A DNA stretch of 5,696 nt. Source: Muribaculaceae bacterium (GTDB taxonomy: Bacteria; Pseudomonadota; Alphaproteobacteria; Rs-D84). Below, piece after piece: positions 5,292-5,696 of the stretch. The position numbers were made by a program, and so were the translations under genes. The first letter of the stretch is position 1. Each line of letters opens with the position of its first letter. The DNA is taken from positions 1 to 5,696 of the forward strand of contig JAMPEH010000167.1 in assembly GCA_023665245.1 (NCBI GenBank). The letters are read 5' to 3'. The notes beneath the pieces were generated by a model. The model saw only the letters and a list, made by a program, of their open reading frames with translations. It had not been told where the DNA came from and ran no database searches.

Positions 5292-5666
5292 ATGGCAAAA
5301 AGGGAGCAAAAAGAGCGCGTTTCCAAGTCGGCAAAGCTGCAGCGCTGGGTCCAGGCGGGGGCGTCTACCTGCTACATGATGCTGCTGTTCGCCCAGCCCG
5401 CCGCTGCCGCCGATACCATGTGGACCCGGTTTTCCACCATCATCGCGGATGTCTACGGCCAGCTGGTGGGCATTTCCACCATTGTGGCGGTGACTGCGGC
5501 GGCTGTGGCGCTGCTGGTGCGCATGATCTCCCGCAATGAGCGGGCGGTCGCCGAGGCCACCAGCTGGCTCAAGCGGATCGTGGTGACTTGGATTGTGCTC
5601 AACACCCTGGGCTTTGTGGTCGCGTACCTGCAGCCGCTGATCCAGGGCGGGAACTACACGCCCTGA
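5292..5666 (+). CDS. small membrane protein with signal peptide, VirB2/TrbC-like candidate conjugative pilin
   Basis: This encodes 124 residues. A basic N-terminus (residues 2-18) leads to a hydrophobic stretch (about 23-36) and QPAAAADT, a plausible signal-peptidase site near residue 40. Two membrane segments follow, about 58-78 (GQLVGISTIVAVTAAAVALL) and 96-114, separated by a short charged loop (RMISRNERAVAEATSWLKR). Signal peptide plus two helices with a polar hairpin is the layout of VirB2/TrbC pilins and of the small membrane proteins at the head of Gram-positive ICE transfer operons (such as DUF3852-type proteins). The ATG at 5292 has AAGGAGG (5277-5283) 8 bases upstream. An open frame continues further 5' but crosses the terminator hairpin, so the longer form is unlikely. 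The next gene follows 20 bases later. Membrane topology is clear; the pilin role is inferred. Confidence 0.82.
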   Translation: MAKREQKERVSKSAKLQRWVQAGASTCYMMLLFAQPAAAADTMWTRFSTIIADVYGQLVGISTIVAVTAAAVALLVRMISRNERAVAEATSWLKRIVVTWIVLNTLGFVVAYLQPLIQGGNYTP

Positions 5667-5686
5667 GAAAAAGAGGAGGAACCAAC

Positions 5687-5696
5687 ATGAAGAGAG
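5687..5696 (+). CDS. start of a following gene, cut by the window edge
   Basis: AGAGGAGG (5672-5679) is followed after 7 bases by ATG at 5687, reading MKR before the window ends. The 20-base gap after the pilin-like gene indicates the same operon. No function can be assigned. Confidence 0.65.

Noticed and set aside
4373..5326. 317-residue minus-strand frame opposite the ArpU-like gene and its downstream leader
   Set aside because: It runs through a terminator, a promoter and repeats, and its Gln/Leu-rich sequence mirrors the opposite coding strand.

Overview
The window looks like GC-rich, low-copy Firmicutes DNA, most plausibly from an Oscillospiraceae/Clostridiales gut bacterium. This is inferred from the strong GGAGG ribosome binding sites before most genes, the sigma-A-like promoters, and the overall character of the proteins. 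No taxonomic search was possible. The window joins two kinds of content: chromosome-type metabolic genes on the left and centre, and what looks like the replication, regulation and transfer part of an integrative and conjugative element (ICE) on the right.

Left (1-942, + strand): the C-terminal three quarters of a Y-family translesion DNA polymerase, cut by the window edge and ending with a beta-clamp-binding motif. It converges on a three-gene minus-strand operon with only 4 bases between the stop codons. In transcription order this operon encodes a 51-residue zinc-ribbon protein (3336 to 3181), a fusion of an extradiol-dioxygenase/Memo-like domain with an AMMECR1 domain (3159 to 1771), and the partner radical SAM enzyme (1774 to 947), which overlaps the fusion gene by ATGA. 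This is an 'AmmeMemoRadiSam' set, a widespread group whose chemistry is not settled.

Middle (about 3337-3420): a compact divergent control region. A plus-strand intrinsic terminator occupies the same bases as the apparent minus-strand promoter. The AmmeMemoRadiSam operon is read leftwards from here and the mobile-element-like genes rightwards.

Right (3421-5696, + strand): a protein with two likely winged-helix domains resembling replication-organiser proteins (363 aa), an ArpU-like helix-turn-helix protein (209 aa), a small two-helix membrane protein with a signal peptide that looks like a VirB2/TrbC-type pilin (124 aa), and the first codons of another gene. The regulatory DNA here is the most unusual part. 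A candidate extended -10 promoter with a 12-bp CGCGCGCG-core palindrome lies inside the end of the first gene, followed by mutually exclusive hairpins before the ArpU-like gene. After the ArpU-like gene come three TGGCAG direct repeats spaced one helical turn apart, a good promoter, and then almost at once a very strong intrinsic terminator before the pilin-like gene. A simple model (inference) is that the ArpU-like protein binds the repeats to activate the promoter, and that the transfer operon is expressed only when transcription passes the leader terminator.

No tRNA, rRNA, CRISPR array or insertion sequence was recognised.
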